The position numbers and the translations under genes are program-made. The notes under the pieces are model-generated. The model saw nothing but the letters and a program-made list of their open reading frames with translations. It ran no database searches and was not told where the DNA came from. A stretch of DNA of 64,000 nucleotides from Helicobacter_B zhangjianzhongii (GTDB lineage Bacteria; Campylobacterota; Campylobacteria; Campylobacterales; Helicobacteraceae): contig NZ_JANURN010000001.1 in the NCBI RefSeq assembly GCF_030249855.1, positions 322,097-386,096 on the forward strand. Direction: 5' to 3'. Of the stretch, positions 26,954-35,573 are shown in pieces (the first letter of the stretch is position 1; the number at the start of each line of letters is the position of its first letter).

Positions 26954-28435
26954 ATGGCTTGTGTTTTACAAATTGGGGCTGGTGGAGTTGGGGGCGTGGT
27001 AGCGCATAAAATGGCGATGAATAGGGAGAGCTTTTCACGCATTATCTTAGCTTCTCGCACGCTAGATAAATGCAGGGCAATAGCGGATTCTATCCGCCAA
27101 AAGGGCTTAGGTGAGATTGAGATAGACTCTGTAGATGCAGATAGCGTGGAGTCTGTGGTAGCTTTGATTGAAAAATATCGCCCAAAACTCGTGGTAAATG
27201 TCGCACTGCCTTATCAAGATTTAGCAATTATGGAAGCGTGTTTGCGCACAAAAACGCATTATTTAGACACGGCAAATTATGAGCATCCAGATTCAGCACA
27301 CTTTGAGTATAAAGAGCAGTGGGCGTATGATACACGCTATAAACAAGCAGGGATTTTTGCGTTGCTTGGTAGTGGGTTTGATCCGGGTGTTACAAATGTA
27401 TTTTGTGCTTACGCACAGAAGCATTATTTTGATGAGATTTATAGCATTGATATTTTGGATTGTAATGCGGGGGATCACGGCTATGCGTTTGCGACTAATT
27501 TTAACCCTGAAATCAATCTAAGAGAGGTGAGCTCTAAAGCGAGATATTGGACAAAAGATATTAAAGATTCTAATGCAGAATCTAAAAGCCTTGTTTCACA
27601 AGCTGACTTAGACTTAAACCCTGATTTAAAGCAAGACACCATTTATCGCAAGTTTGAGAGAGAAGAGAAGCATTTTACGCTAGATTCTAATACGCAGGAT
27701 TTGAAAGTAGAATCTTACTTTAATGGGCAGTGGCGAGATATTGCACCCCTAGCTCTTATGAAAGAGTGGGACTACCCAGAAGTTGGCGTGAAAAATAGCT
27801 ATTTACTCTACCACGAAGAGCTAGAATCGCTTATCCGCAATATCAAAGGTTTGCGAAAAATCCGCTTTTTTATGACCTTTGGCGAGAGCTATCTCACGCA
27901 TATGAAAGTGCTAGAGAACATCGGCTTTTTACGCATTGATGAGGTAGCACACAAGGGCGGCAAAATCGTGCCTATTGAAGTGCTAAAGACACTTTTGCCA
28001 GACCCAGCAAGTTTAGCTTCTCGCACAAAGGGGCAAACGCACATTGGCTGCTATATGAAGGGTGTGAAAGATGGGAAAGAACGCACGATTTATATCTATA
28101 ATATTTGCGATCATACGGCTTGCTACAAGGAAGTCAATGCGCAAGGTGTGAGCTATACCACAGGTGTGCCAGCGATGATTGGAGCAAAGCTGATATGTGA
28201 AGATAAATGGGGGCTAAACCAGCCAAAAACACCAAACAACGCAGATAATGGTGATATGCCAAAGGGCGGGGAGCATCAAGGCATAGATTCTAGTAGTGGT
28301 AGTGGTGTGTGGAATATGGAGCAAAACGACCCCGACCCCTTTATGCACGAACTCAACAAACAAGGACTCCCATACATCGTCTGCGAGATAGAATCTAATG
28401 GCAATTTAAAAGTGCTAGAAGATGGGAGAAAATAG
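26954..28435 (+). CDS. Carboxynorspermidine synthase, saccharopine dehydrogenase family
   Basis: NADPH-dependent enzyme of the alternative spermidine route found in Campylobacter and relatives, joining a diamine to aspartate semialdehyde; a decarboxylase completes the pathway elsewhere. 493 aa. The N-terminal Rossmann motif is QIGAGGVGGVVAHKMA, followed by LASRTLDKC and VNVALPYQDLAIMEACL. GSGFDPGVTNVFCAYA is typical of the family. A low-complexity insert near the end (about 440-470, NNADNGDMPKGGEHQG) is unusual. AAAAGGAG lies just before the ATG at 26954. It follows dnaE closely and precedes the R-M island. Confidence 0.85.
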   Translation: MACVLQIGAGGVGGVVAHKMAMNRESFSRIILASRTLDKCRAIADSIRQKGLGEIEIDSVDADSVESVVALIEKYRPKLVVNVALPYQDLAIMEACLRTKTHYLDTANYEHPDSAHFEYKEQWAYDTRYKQAGIFALLGSGFDPGVTNVFCAYAQKHYFDEIYSIDILDCNAGDHGYAFATNFNPEINLREVSSKARYWTKDIKDSNAESKSLVSQADLDLNPDLKQDTIYRKFEREEKHFTLDSNTQDLKVESYFNGQWRDIAPLALMKEWDYPEVGVKNSYLLYHEELESLIRNIKGLRKIRFFMTFGESYLTHMKVLENIGFLRIDEVAHKGGKIVPIEVLKTLLPDPASLASRTKGQTHIGCYMKGVKDGKERTIYIYNICDHTACYKEVNAQGVSYTTGVPAMIGAKLICEDKWGLNQPKTPNNADNGDMPKGGEHQGIDSSSGSGVWNMEQNDPDPFMHELNKQGLPYIVCEIESNGNLKVLEDGRK

Positions 28436-28532
28436 AGATTTGCAATACAAAATAAATCGCTTAAGCAAGATATGGGGAAGTTTTACTAAGCTTTATGACT
28501 AGCAAAAGCACATAAAAACACAAAGGCAAACA

Positions 28533-31340
28533 ATGGACTACAAAAAGGCATTTTATAGCAAATTAGAGGAGTGTTATCTCGGTGCAAAGATAAAAGCCTA
28601 TGAAAGGGCTAATACAGCACAAAATACACAAAGCAGCACAAGCAACGCACAAAGCGGCTTTAGCAATCTTTTAAGCATAAAAGAGCGGTATTTCTCTCAC
28701 ATAAAAGCTTATTTAGATTCTGCTATCCCAAATGATGATTTTAATTCACACGATATTTACAATAAGCTTTACACTTTCTTTGATAGCTATCTTAATGATA
28801 CAGGCACGCCATTTTTCCACGATACGCCGCTGTATAAAAACATTTATGCAAAAGTCTATACTAATTCCAAAGATACAAGCCTTTTTTATAAAACAAAAGA
28901 CTTATACTATGTCAAAAGTGATACGCTTTATACTAGCCTTACTTTAAGCGATGAAAACGAGCTAGCCCAAATCTACTTTGATACAAGTGAATACACGCAA
29001 AATGCTGATAATACCAAGCGAAAGCTTATTTTCAAACTTGATAAAATCGAGCAAACAAGCACAGATACACAAGATTCTATACCCACCATTTATATCAAGG
29101 TTTTAAGTCAAAAGGATTTATTCCCCGATCTTAATGCTGTGTTTAAAGAAAATAGCAATGAGTTGAGCGAAGATTTTATAAAATCCCTAAAAAAACATAA
29201 ATTCCCCCTAGATGAAGCACACATAAAAAAGCTTTTTGCAAGTTATAAAAAGCAAAATGAAGTAGATTTTTTTATCCACAAAAATGCAAGGGCGTTTTTA
29301 CAAGAGCAGTTTGACTTGTGGTTTTATCACTATCTCTATAAAGACAGCGAGTTTCAAGAATGGAGTGTAAAATCCATTTCACATTTACAAAGGATTCGCA
29401 ATATCGCCTTAGAAATAATAGGGCTTATAGGTGATTTTGAAGATGAGCTAAAGGCGATATGGTTAAAGCCTAAATTTGTCAAAGCGGTAAATTATGTCTT
29501 TAGTCTTGATTTAATTTTAAGGCATTCAGTATTGAGCGATAAATCGGCGATTCTGCGTTCGCCAACTGCGGCACTTACGACTAGTAAGCTTCTTGTTGGC
29601 TCACTTGAAAACGCCGATTTCTCATCTCAATCCTTAGAATGCCAAGATTCTAATAAAACTCAATCGCAAAATACCGCACTTTTAGATTCTATATGCAAAG
29701 ACAAAGGCTTTGAAAAGCAAATCAAAGAATGGCAAGATTTAGGGCTTATTGATGAGAGTTTTCAAGCACAAAACATAAGCGAAAAGATATTGAGTGATGA
29801 CAAATATAAATTCCTACCCCTTGACACAAAGCATTTTAGCAAAGAGATAAAATATAAGATTCTAAGCGTGTTTGATGATATAGAATCCATTCTTAATGGT
29901 GAGCTAATAAAGGCAGATAATTTTCAAGCCTTAAATTCCCTAATGCCAAAATATCAAAACAAAGTGGATTTAATCTATATTGATCCGCCTTACAATACAG
30001 GCAATGACGGCTTTATTTATAGTGATAAATTTAATCACTCATCGTGGCTTTCAATGATAGCTAATCGCTTAGAATTAGCAAGGGAATTTTTAAAGGATAG
30101 CGGAAGCATTTTTATAAGCATAGATGATAACGAACAAGCAAGACTTAAAATTTTATGCGATGAGATATTTGGGGAAGGGAATTTTATGGCAAATATAATA
30201 TGGGAAAAAGTTTTTTCTGCTGTTAATTTAAGGAAGGATTTTTCTCCCAACCACGATTTTATTAGCGTCTATTCAAAAAATATTGATAAAACATTGTTAA
30301 ACCCATTACCACGAACAGAGGAAGCAAACGCAAGATACAAAAACCCCGATAACGACCCAAGAGGTATTTGGACAAGTGGTGATATGAGTGTAGGACCTGC
30401 AGTAGAAGCGAATATTTATGAAATTACTCTGCCTAGTGGTAGAAAAATTTTACCGCCAAAAGGTTATTCTTGGAGACTTTCAAAAGAAACATTTGAGGAA
30501 TATTTAAAGGATAATAGAATTTATTTTAATGGTGGAGATTCTGTGCCTAGAATTAAAAGATTTTTAAGTGAAGTGAAAGATGGCATTACACCGCTTACGA
30601 TTTGGAAACATAAAGAAGTAGGACACAATCAAGACGCCGCAAAAGAAATTTTAGCCCTATTTGATGACAAGATTTTTGATACCCCAAAACCCGAAAGGCT
30701 ATTAAAAAGAATTTGTGAAATAGCTAGTAATGAAGATTCTATAATTTTAGATTTTTTTGCAGGAAGTGGGACAAGTGTAGCTACCGCACAAAAGCTAGGG
30801 CGTAAATGGCTTGGCATTGAAATGGGAGAGCATTTTTATAAAGTCATTATCCCACGCCTTAAAAAAGTTATCGCGGGATTCCAAAGTGGGATTAGCAAAG
30901 AGTGCGACTATCAAGGTGGCGGAGCATTTAGATACTACGAGTTAGAATCCTATGAAGAAGCATTAAAAGAATGTGAATATGTGCTTACAGATTGTCAATG
31001 TGAGAATAAGACAGGTAAAGAAATAGGCAATAACGCTGAAGCGATTTACCCTGCTAAAGATTATCAAAAAGCACAAAAAATCATTGATTACAGAAAATCC
31101 CGCAAACTCATTAAAAAGCTGAATAAGGGCGAAACAATCACGCTAGATATGAGTGGATATAGAAAGGAATTTGATTTATTCCACACTTTAGCAAACTTGC
31201 AAGGGCTAAAAATCAAGCGATTATTTTTAGATTCTAAAGGTATAGAATCTTGTGAGTTTGATAATGGCGATATTGTATCATTAGAGCAAATCGACTTGCA
31301 CACATACCCAAAACTTAAAAATCTTTTGTGGTGGGAATAG
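28533..31340 (+). CDS. Type III-like DNA methyltransferase (Mod1) with long N-terminal region
   Basis: 935-aa beta-class adenine methyltransferase. Motif IV is DPPYNTGNDGF (D484) and the SAM-binding motif I follows later as DFFAGSG (740-746), the order expected of the beta class. Residues 1 to about 470 are a large extra region without recognised motifs, rich in Lys, Asn and Asp. Target recognition probably lies around 560-700 (NPDNDPRGIWTSGDM; IWKHKEVGHNQDAAKEI). It heads an operon with a small membrane protein, rhuM and a res gene. No homopolymer switch is seen in it. AAAGG lies six bases before the ATG. Composition is more A/T-rich than the flanking genes. Confidence 0.88.
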   Translation: MDYKKAFYSKLEECYLGAKIKAYERANTAQNTQSSTSNAQSGFSNLLSIKERYFSHIKAYLDSAIPNDDFNSHDIYNKLYTFFDSYLNDTGTPFFHDTPLYKNIYAKVYTNSKDTSLFYKTKDLYYVKSDTLYTSLTLSDENELAQIYFDTSEYTQNADNTKRKLIFKLDKIEQTSTDTQDSIPTIYIKVLSQKDLFPDLNAVFKENSNELSEDFIKSLKKHKFPLDEAHIKKLFASYKKQNEVDFFIHKNARAFLQEQFDLWFYHYLYKDSEFQEWSVKSISHLQRIRNIALEIIGLIGDFEDELKAIWLKPKFVKAVNYVFSLDLILRHSVLSDKSAILRSPTAALTTSKLLVGSLENADFSSQSLECQDSNKTQSQNTALLDSICKDKGFEKQIKEWQDLGLIDESFQAQNISEKILSDDKYKFLPLDTKHFSKEIKYKILSVFDDIESILNGELIKADNFQALNSLMPKYQNKVDLIYIDPPYNTGNDGFIYSDKFNHSSWLSMIANRLELAREFLKDSGSIFISIDDNEQARLKILCDEIFGEGNFMANIIWEKVFSAVNLRKDFSPNHDFISVYSKNIDKTLLNPLPRTEEANARYKNPDNDPRGIWTSGDMSVGPAVEANIYEITLPSGRKILPPKGYSWRLSKETFEEYLKDNRIYFNGGDSVPRIKRFLSEVKDGITPLTIWKHKEVGHNQDAAKEILALFDDKIFDTPKPERLLKRICEIASNEDSIILDFFAGSGTSVATAQKLGRKWLGIEMGEHFYKVIIPRLKKVIAGFQSGISKECDYQGGGAFRYYELESYEEALKECEYVLTDCQCENKTGKEIGNNAEAIYPAKDYQKAQKIIDYRKSRKLIKKLNKGETITLDMSGYRKEFDLFHTLANLQGLKIKRLFLDSKGIESCEFDNGDIVSLEQIDLHTYPKLKNLLWWE

Positions 31341-31343
31341 GAA

Positions 31344-31697
31344 ATGGCAGAAAACAATACATCACGGAATATTATTGAAAAAGTAACAGGATTTGATTGT
31401 GCCTTAAAAATTATAGGATATGCAATTATTTTAATGTTAGTAAATTCTTGTATTGATAAGATTTCAGAATCAAAACTTAAAGAACAAGAAAAATTTTACA
31501 AAGAGATAATGCAACAACAATGTAAAGAAAGAATCGGAGAAAAAATAATTGAGACCATCAAAGAACTTTCTGTAAGTAATAACCCAAATGCGACTGAAGG
31601 TATTCAATCAATAGAAACGATACATCAGCAACTTTTAGAGGATTGTAATAGTGTAGCGATAAAAGACCAAAAGATAAAGGTAATGAATGCAAAATAA
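31344..31697 (+). CDS. Small single-pass membrane protein within R-M operon
   Basis: 117 aa, not recognised. One hydrophobic segment (about residues 20-38, LKIIGYAIILMLVNSCI) is followed by a charged, probably coiled-coil tail (KLKEQEKFYKEIMQQQCKE). It starts three bases after the mod1 stop and its end overlaps the rhuM start by eleven bases, so it is embedded in the operon. This suggests a membrane-linked accessory of the neighbouring system; that is inference from position. Confidence 0.6.
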   Translation: MAENNTSRNIIEKVTGFDCALKIIGYAIILMLVNSCIDKISESKLKEQEKFYKEIMQQQCKERIGEKIIETIKELSVSNNPNATEGIQSIETIHQQLLEDCNSVAIKDQKIKVMNAK

Positions 31698-32691
31698 CAT
31701 CCTCCTTTACACCACACAAGATAAAAAAATAAAAGTCGAGCTTTATGAGCTTGGGGAGAATGTATTTTTAGCCCAGGATTCTATGGCAAAACTTTTTGAC
31801 ACCTCAAAACAAAATATAAGTTTGCATATAAGAAATATCTTGCAGGAAGGGGAATTGCAAGAGAATTCAGTTGTCAAGGAATACTTGACAACTGCTAGTG
31901 ATGGCAAATCATACAAAGTGAAATTTTATTCCTTAGAGATGATTTTAGCCGTGGGCTTTCGTGTCCGTAGTAAAAGGGGGGTGCAGTTTAGAATCTGGGC
32001 AAATGAGCATTTAAAAACCTATTTGCAAAAGGGCTTTTTAATAGATAGCGATAGACTTAAAAATCCAAATGGCAGAAGTGATTATTTTGATGAGCTGTTA
32101 GAACAGATTAGAGATATAAGGGCAAGTGAAAAAAGGTTTTATCAAAAAGTGCGAGAACTTTTTGCTTTGAGTGTAGATTATGATTCTAGCGATAAGGCGA
32201 CACAGATGTTTTTCGCACAGACGCAAAACAAGCTTTTATACGCTATCACACATAAAACTGCCGCAGAGCTGATTTGTGAGAGAGCAAATGCAAAAAAGCT
32301 GAATATGGGGCTTACAAGTTGGAAAGGTAGCGTTGTGCGTAAAGGTGATGTGATTGTGGCGAAAAATTATCTAAAAAAAGAGGAGCTAGATAGCTTAAAT
32401 CGTTTAGTCAATGTGTTTTTAGAATCCGCAGAACTTAGAGTGAAAGATAAGCAAACTTTGACTATGGACTTTTGGAGACAAAATGTGGATTCTTTGCTCA
32501 CCTTTCAAGGAATGCAAATTTTAAAAGATAATGGCAGTATCTCTAACGCACAAATGGAGCAAATCGCTTATAAACAATATGAGCTATTTGCTACACAACG
32601 CAAAAAGGAAGCATTGCTCAAGGCAGAAAAGGAAGATGAAGGGATATTAGAATCTACCTATAAAACACTTAACATGAGAGCAGGAAAATGA
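31687..32691 (+). CDS. RhuM-family protein
   Basis: 334-aa protein resembling the virulence RhuM family first noted on Salmonella SPI-3, now often seen inside restriction-modification and defence loci. Its N-terminal part (FLAQDSMAKLFDTSKQNIS; then KFYSLEMILAVGFRVRSKRG; QFRIWANEHLKTYLQKGF) is the typical RhuM core with a DNA-binding look. The middle (YAITHKTAAELICERANA; NMGLTSWKGS) resembles the family's C-terminal domain. It overlaps the upstream membrane-protein gene and shares ATGA with res1, so all four genes are coupled. Biochemical function is unknown. A six-G run encodes the conserved RSKRG region and is unlikely to be a switch. Confidence 0.85.
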   Translation: MQNNILLYTTQDKKIKVELYELGENVFLAQDSMAKLFDTSKQNISLHIRNILQEGELQENSVVKEYLTTASDGKSYKVKFYSLEMILAVGFRVRSKRGVQFRIWANEHLKTYLQKGFLIDSDRLKNPNGRSDYFDELLEQIRDIRASEKRFYQKVRELFALSVDYDSSDKATQMFFAQTQNKLLYAITHKTAAELICERANAKKLNMGLTSWKGSVVRKGDVIVAKNYLKKEELDSLNRLVNVFLESAELRVKDKQTLTMDFWRQNVDSLLTFQGMQILKDNGSISNAQMEQIAYKQYELFATQRKKEALLKAEKEDEGILESTYKTLNMRAGK

Positions 32692-35549
32692 CTAAAAAGC
32701 AATCACTGATTTTAAAAGACATTACAGACAAAAAGATTCAATCTTTCAACGATCTTTTTCAAAGCCTTGATTTAATAAGCTTTAATGGCAGTATTAGTCT
32801 GCAAGAGTATCAAGTAGCAGCATTGCAAAAGGCATTATGTAGCTTAAAGCTATACAGGGATAATACAAAAGAGCTATGCTATGAATACAAACAGGCTTTT
32901 AAATACAATGCTATAAAACTAGATTCTAAAAAAGGCTTAGATATAAAAGAGTTTTGCAATATGGCAAGCTTTTGGATGGCAACAGGCAGTGGCAAAAGTA
33001 TTGTGATGATAAAGCTTATAAGCCTTATGCAAAGACTTATGAAAAGCGGCGAGATAGAATCTAAGCCCATAATGCTACTTGTGCCTAATGATAAGATTTT
33101 AGATCAGTTTAAAACGCATATACAAAGCTTTAATGCGTATCAGCCGATACAAATCACTTGCAAAGAGATAAAAGAATATGATAATCAAAGTTTGCTAGGC
33201 TTTGAAAATGTCGTGTTTCTTGGTAGAAGTGATTTGCTAGATATAAAAGACAATGTCGGTAAAGATTCTAAAGCAAAAAGGCTAAATTATGATGATTTAA
33301 TGCGTGAAAAAGGCTGGTATATCTTGCTTGATGAAGCACATAAGGGCGATAGCAAAGATTCTATAAGAAAAAGCTATGTTAGAGAATTAGCAAAAGGGCG
33401 AGAAAGGCAGGAATATCCGCACGGATTTATCTTTAACTTTTCTGCGACTTTTGATAATGATATAGAGCTATTTACTTGTGCTTTTAACTACAATTTAGAG
33501 AAGTTTAATAATGATGGCTATGGGAAAAATATCGTGGTGCTAGATAGCAATCTCAAAGCCTTTAAAGATTCTAAAGTGGATTCTAGTGATGAAAAACTAG
33601 AGCGGATAATGGAAAGTTTTATCCTTTTTGTGGGGATAAAGCAGGAATTAAAAAGCTTAAAAGCAAGGTTTGAAAACCTGCATTATCACAATCCTTTAAT
33701 CATCGCTGTGGCGGATAAAGTCAATACTAAAGATGCGGGGATTAAGCTGTATTTTGAAGCGATTATGGGAATCTTAAAAGATTCTAAAGATATAAGTGAG
33801 ATTGCAAAAAACTTAGCAAAAAAACTAGAATCTAGCCGCATATATTTTGCTGAAAAAGAGATGAATAAAGACTTTTTAGAGCGACTTGCAAAAATAGATT
33901 CTAAAGACTTAAGAGAGCAAATCTTTTATGCTAAAGAGACTTCAAGCCTAGAGTGCTGTAAGATTAAGGGGAATAATAAAGAGCTTGCCTTTAAAAGTAA
34001 AAATGCGACAAAGCCCTTTTTGCTTTTAAATATCGGTAGCGTTAAAGAGTGGGAGAAAAGCTATCTTAATGCGCTAGGCATTGAGAGTGGGGAGGATATA
34101 GAAAAAGGGTATTTTGAGGGGCTAAATAATATAGAATCGCCTATACAAATTATGATGGGAAGCAAGGTATTTAGCGAGGGGTGGGATAGCAATCGTGTGA
34201 ATTTCATCAACTTTATCAATATCGGTAGCAAAAAGGCAAAAAAATATGTCCTACAAACCATAGGGCGAGGGGTAAGAATTGAGCCTTTTAAAGATGTCCG
34301 CAAACGACTAAAAGCAAGTGATAAGCTAGAGTATAACAAAAAAGATTCTTTAGGTGATGGGAGTTTAGGTATTGAGAGTGTATTTATTATGGCGACAGAA
34401 AATGAAGCGATTCAAGGGATTTTAGAAGGGCTTGAGGGCTTTAGATTCCAAAGTAGGCTTACTGGCTTTAAGAGGAACAAAACGCTAGAACCCCTGCTTG
34501 TGCCAAGCTACAAAGACTCTCATAAAAGAAGCGAAACCTTTGTGATTTCACATTATGACTTTGAGAGATTAAGCAAATATATAGAATCTTATGATGAAGA
34601 TATTTTGCTTGTATCAAGTGGGATTAACCGAGCGGATTTAGGCTTTAGCACTTTGCAAAAGATACAGCAAAAAATGAGCGATGAAGCAAGTGTAAGCTTA
34701 GAGATAAAGGGCAATATGCCAAAGATTAAAGCACAAAATGCCCTGCGTCGTATGGATAGATTTTTCCACGCACCTTTGCAGGAGTTAGAAAAGTTTGTGC
34801 CTTGTGAGAATAGTATCACGCATTTTGATGGATTTATGCTAAGTGGCGATGGGCTTAGTGAGATGATTATAAAAGAGATGAATAAGGCAGTGAAAGAACT
34901 AGCACAGAGCAAACAAACTAAAAGCATAGATACGCTTAAAAAAGAGTTTGAAAAAGGCAAAATCACACTGGATGAATACACAGAGCAAATCCAAGCTAAA
35001 CCAACACAAAGAGTAGAAAAATATAGCTATGTTATCACAGCAGAGCTAGCAAAGCACTATTACAGCCCTATGGTTTTAGAATCATATAAAGATTCTGCAA
35101 TCCATATCAACTATGCTATTAGTGAGAGAAGTGAGATAGAATTTTTAGAAGATTTACAAAAATATTTACAAGATTCTAAGAACGCATTTAAAGATTATGA
35201 GTGGTGCTTTAGCAAGATTGTAGAAAAGCTAGATTCTATATTTATCCCCTATTTTGATACACAAAGCCAAGAGCAGAGAAAATTTTACCCCGACTTTATC
35301 TTTTGGTTAAAGCATAAAGAAAGCGGGAATTATAAAATCATCTTTGTAGATCCTAAGGGCTTAAGCTTTGAAGCAAATGCAAGAGATAAATTGTGGGGCT
35401 TTAAAGAATTATTTTGTAATAAAAAGCTAGATTTTCAAGGATTAGATATAGAAGTAGCTTTGTATTATTACAATAAAGATTCTAGTGTGTCAAAGGATTT
35501 TGAAGGGCATATTGCTGCACAGATTTGTGAGCTATTTGTGCGATATTAA
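32688..35549 (+). CDS. Type III-like restriction subunit (Res1), DEAD/DEAH helicase-nuclease
   Basis: 953 aa. The superfamily 2 helicase has Walker A MATGSGKSIVMIK (near residue 99), Walker B DEAH (215-218), motif III region NFSATFDND, and the motif V/VI stretch FSEGWDSNRVNFI with QTIGRGVRIEPF. Near the C-terminus YPDFIFW (D869) followed by VDPKG fits a PD-(D/E)XK nuclease with aspartate in the second position. It shares ATGA with rhuM. Together with mod1 it would form a restriction enzyme that cuts after ATP-driven translocation or signalling between sites. Confidence 0.85.
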   Translation: MTKKQSLILKDITDKKIQSFNDLFQSLDLISFNGSISLQEYQVAALQKALCSLKLYRDNTKELCYEYKQAFKYNAIKLDSKKGLDIKEFCNMASFWMATGSGKSIVMIKLISLMQRLMKSGEIESKPIMLLVPNDKILDQFKTHIQSFNAYQPIQITCKEIKEYDNQSLLGFENVVFLGRSDLLDIKDNVGKDSKAKRLNYDDLMREKGWYILLDEAHKGDSKDSIRKSYVRELAKGRERQEYPHGFIFNFSATFDNDIELFTCAFNYNLEKFNNDGYGKNIVVLDSNLKAFKDSKVDSSDEKLERIMESFILFVGIKQELKSLKARFENLHYHNPLIIAVADKVNTKDAGIKLYFEAIMGILKDSKDISEIAKNLAKKLESSRIYFAEKEMNKDFLERLAKIDSKDLREQIFYAKETSSLECCKIKGNNKELAFKSKNATKPFLLLNIGSVKEWEKSYLNALGIESGEDIEKGYFEGLNNIESPIQIMMGSKVFSEGWDSNRVNFINFINIGSKKAKKYVLQTIGRGVRIEPFKDVRKRLKASDKLEYNKKDSLGDGSLGIESVFIMATENEAIQGILEGLEGFRFQSRLTGFKRNKTLEPLLVPSYKDSHKRSETFVISHYDFERLSKYIESYDEDILLVSSGINRADLGFSTLQKIQQKMSDEASVSLEIKGNMPKIKAQNALRRMDRFFHAPLQELEKFVPCENSITHFDGFMLSGDGLSEMIIKEMNKAVKELAQSKQTKSIDTLKKEFEKGKITLDEYTEQIQAKPTQRVEKYSYVITAELAKHYYSPMVLESYKDSAIHINYAISERSEIEFLEDLQKYLQDSKNAFKDYEWCFSKIVEKLDSIFIPYFDTQSQEQRKFYPDFIFWLKHKESGNYKIIFVDPKGLSFEANARDKLWGFKELFCNKKLDFQGLDIEVALYYYNKDSSVSKDFEGHIAAQICELFVRY

Positions 35550-35573
35550 TTCCACTATTTAAACGGAGCAACA

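Noticed and set aside
31971..31981. Six-G run in rhuM as a second phase switch
   Set aside because: Too short for frequent slippage and it encodes a conserved part of the protein; the gene is intact.
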